In this document: positions 62,306 through 64,000 of the stretch, piece by piece
How the letters are laid out: every line of letters begins with the position of its first letter
Numbering within the stretch: position 1 is the stretch's first letter
Source of the DNA: Orbicella faveolata
Taxonomy: Eukaryota > Cnidaria > Anthozoa > Scleractinia > Merulinidae
Assembly (NCBI RefSeq): GCF_002042975.1
Contig: NW_018148848.1
Coordinates: 1,070,491 to 1,134,490 of the forward strand
Direction: 5' to 3'
DNA: 64,000 bases
Notes under the pieces: generated by a model
What the model saw: only the letters and a program-made list of their open reading frames with translations
What the model was told of the DNA's origin: nothing
Database searches by the model: none
Translations under genes and position numbers: made by a program

Positions 62306-62510
62306 TTGGCTTTGGCTCTTTTTTTTTTAAATTTATTTATTTGATGCACAACATGTTACAACACTACTTAAACTATACTACTTATAAAGCAATACTTATA
62401 CTATACAGCACTAGAACGACTTAAACAAATACGAAACTACTTACAATACAATATTACTAACAAAACGCGTGTTGGTATACAAAATATTGCCCTTTTAGTT
62501 GACTTTGGCT
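62278..62510 (+). repeat. 40-bp direct repeat spanning the METTL27 stop codon
   Basis: 62278-62317 and about 62470-62510 share GGTATAC, AATATTGCCCTTTTAGTTG and CTTTGGCT, with three mismatches. The 150 bases between are A/C/T-rich low-complexity sequence. A short insertion with flanking duplication, or a local tandem copy, would both explain it. Confidence 0.6.
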
Positions 62511-63051
62511 TATTTTACTTCCGACTAAAATGCCTCTCTTTGTTTATTGGTCCAGTTTTGCCGCTAAAATACTTGGTCTCGCCCAGAAAATGGTCACTTG
62601 TATGCTTGTATAATTGTCAAAGTTTAGCAGTGTAAGTATTGTACTGTAAGTAGTGTAAGGCTACTTCAATAGATAAAATAATATTTACCGTCTTGGCTTA
62701 TGAATACAGTTCGTATTCATATTCGCAAGAAGAGAGTTGAATTAAAAATGTAACGCGCATTGTGATATTTTTGAAGAAAGTTCCTTCACGAAAATGTGAT
62801 TAAAAACTTTATTGTATGTCTGGAATATCTTCTCAATCGAAACGAAATTAAAGGCAGTTTAAAAAAAATGCTGCAAACTGCAAAATTCTATGCTAATTAA
62901 GGACGCATTTCTAAAAACCTTCCCGTTTACGATTTTTTATGTGTCAACGTGATGATTTTCATACAGTTGAAAATGTCAGGTTAAACCCTACGTTTAGTTC
63001 GCTTTGAACATAATTAACTTAACCCAGTTGCATTTTGGGAGGTCTCCTTAA
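62511..63051. other. Intergenic region between METTL27 and the sulfotransferase
   Basis: 540 bp of AT-rich sequence between two convergent genes; it should hold both 3' UTRs. Nothing else was recognised. Confidence 0.4.

Positions 63052-64000
<949 letters not shown>

Overview
This 64 kb window is metazoan nuclear DNA, most likely from an anthozoan cnidarian and probably a stony coral. The genes are intron-rich with standard GT/AG boundaries, the introns are AT-rich and full of short palindromic DNA transposons and tRNA-derived SINEs, and the encoded proteins are recognisable orthologues of human genes. Three stretches carry N's (one base at 7008, 978 bases at 12069-13046, 100 bases at 60555-60654), plus a single N at 34312, so this is a draft assembly. 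No bacterial, organellar or CRISPR sequence is seen.

Layout, left to right. (1) 1-24046, plus strand: the 3' part of a PTPN13-like non-receptor tyrosine phosphatase gene, with five PDZ domains, acidic linkers and a complete C-terminal phosphatase domain. Two parts of it appear twice in tandem (6008-7007 with 7009-8005; 8043-12068 with 13047-17079), each pair separated by N's. I read both as unmerged haplotype copies and not as biological exon duplications. (2) 24047-26979: intergenic DNA with a palindromic MITE and SINE copies. (3) 26980-27450, minus: a small membrane protein of unknown function. (4) 27573-28642: an odd terminal-inverted-repeat element with mirror-image 15-bp minisatellites and a short coding-like core. 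(5) 28995-30313, plus: an intronless CDADC1-like double deaminase gene with one frame change. (6) 33403-40856, minus: a complete eight-exon CARF (calcium-responsive transcription factor) gene, whose splice phases all close. (7) 43555-57690, plus: a complete eight-exon PDE3-type cyclic nucleotide phosphodiesterase gene with a 7.5 kb first intron; a palindromic CRE lies 210 bp upstream of its start codon. (8) 60285-62305, plus: a METTL27-like methyltransferase. (9) 63052-64000, minus: the 3' part of a cytosolic sulfotransferase gene that runs off the window edge.

The genes do not form a pathway. The one functional echo is that a calcium-responsive transcription factor and a cAMP phosphodiesterase lie head to head, 2.7 kb apart, with a cAMP response element near the phosphodiesterase start. 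The most unusual structures are the mirror-minisatellite element at 27573-28642, the 8-bp-TSD element at 16906-17923, and the ribozyme-like palindrome at 17956-18122. Exon boundaries were placed by hand from splice signals and reading phase and have not been tested against transcripts.
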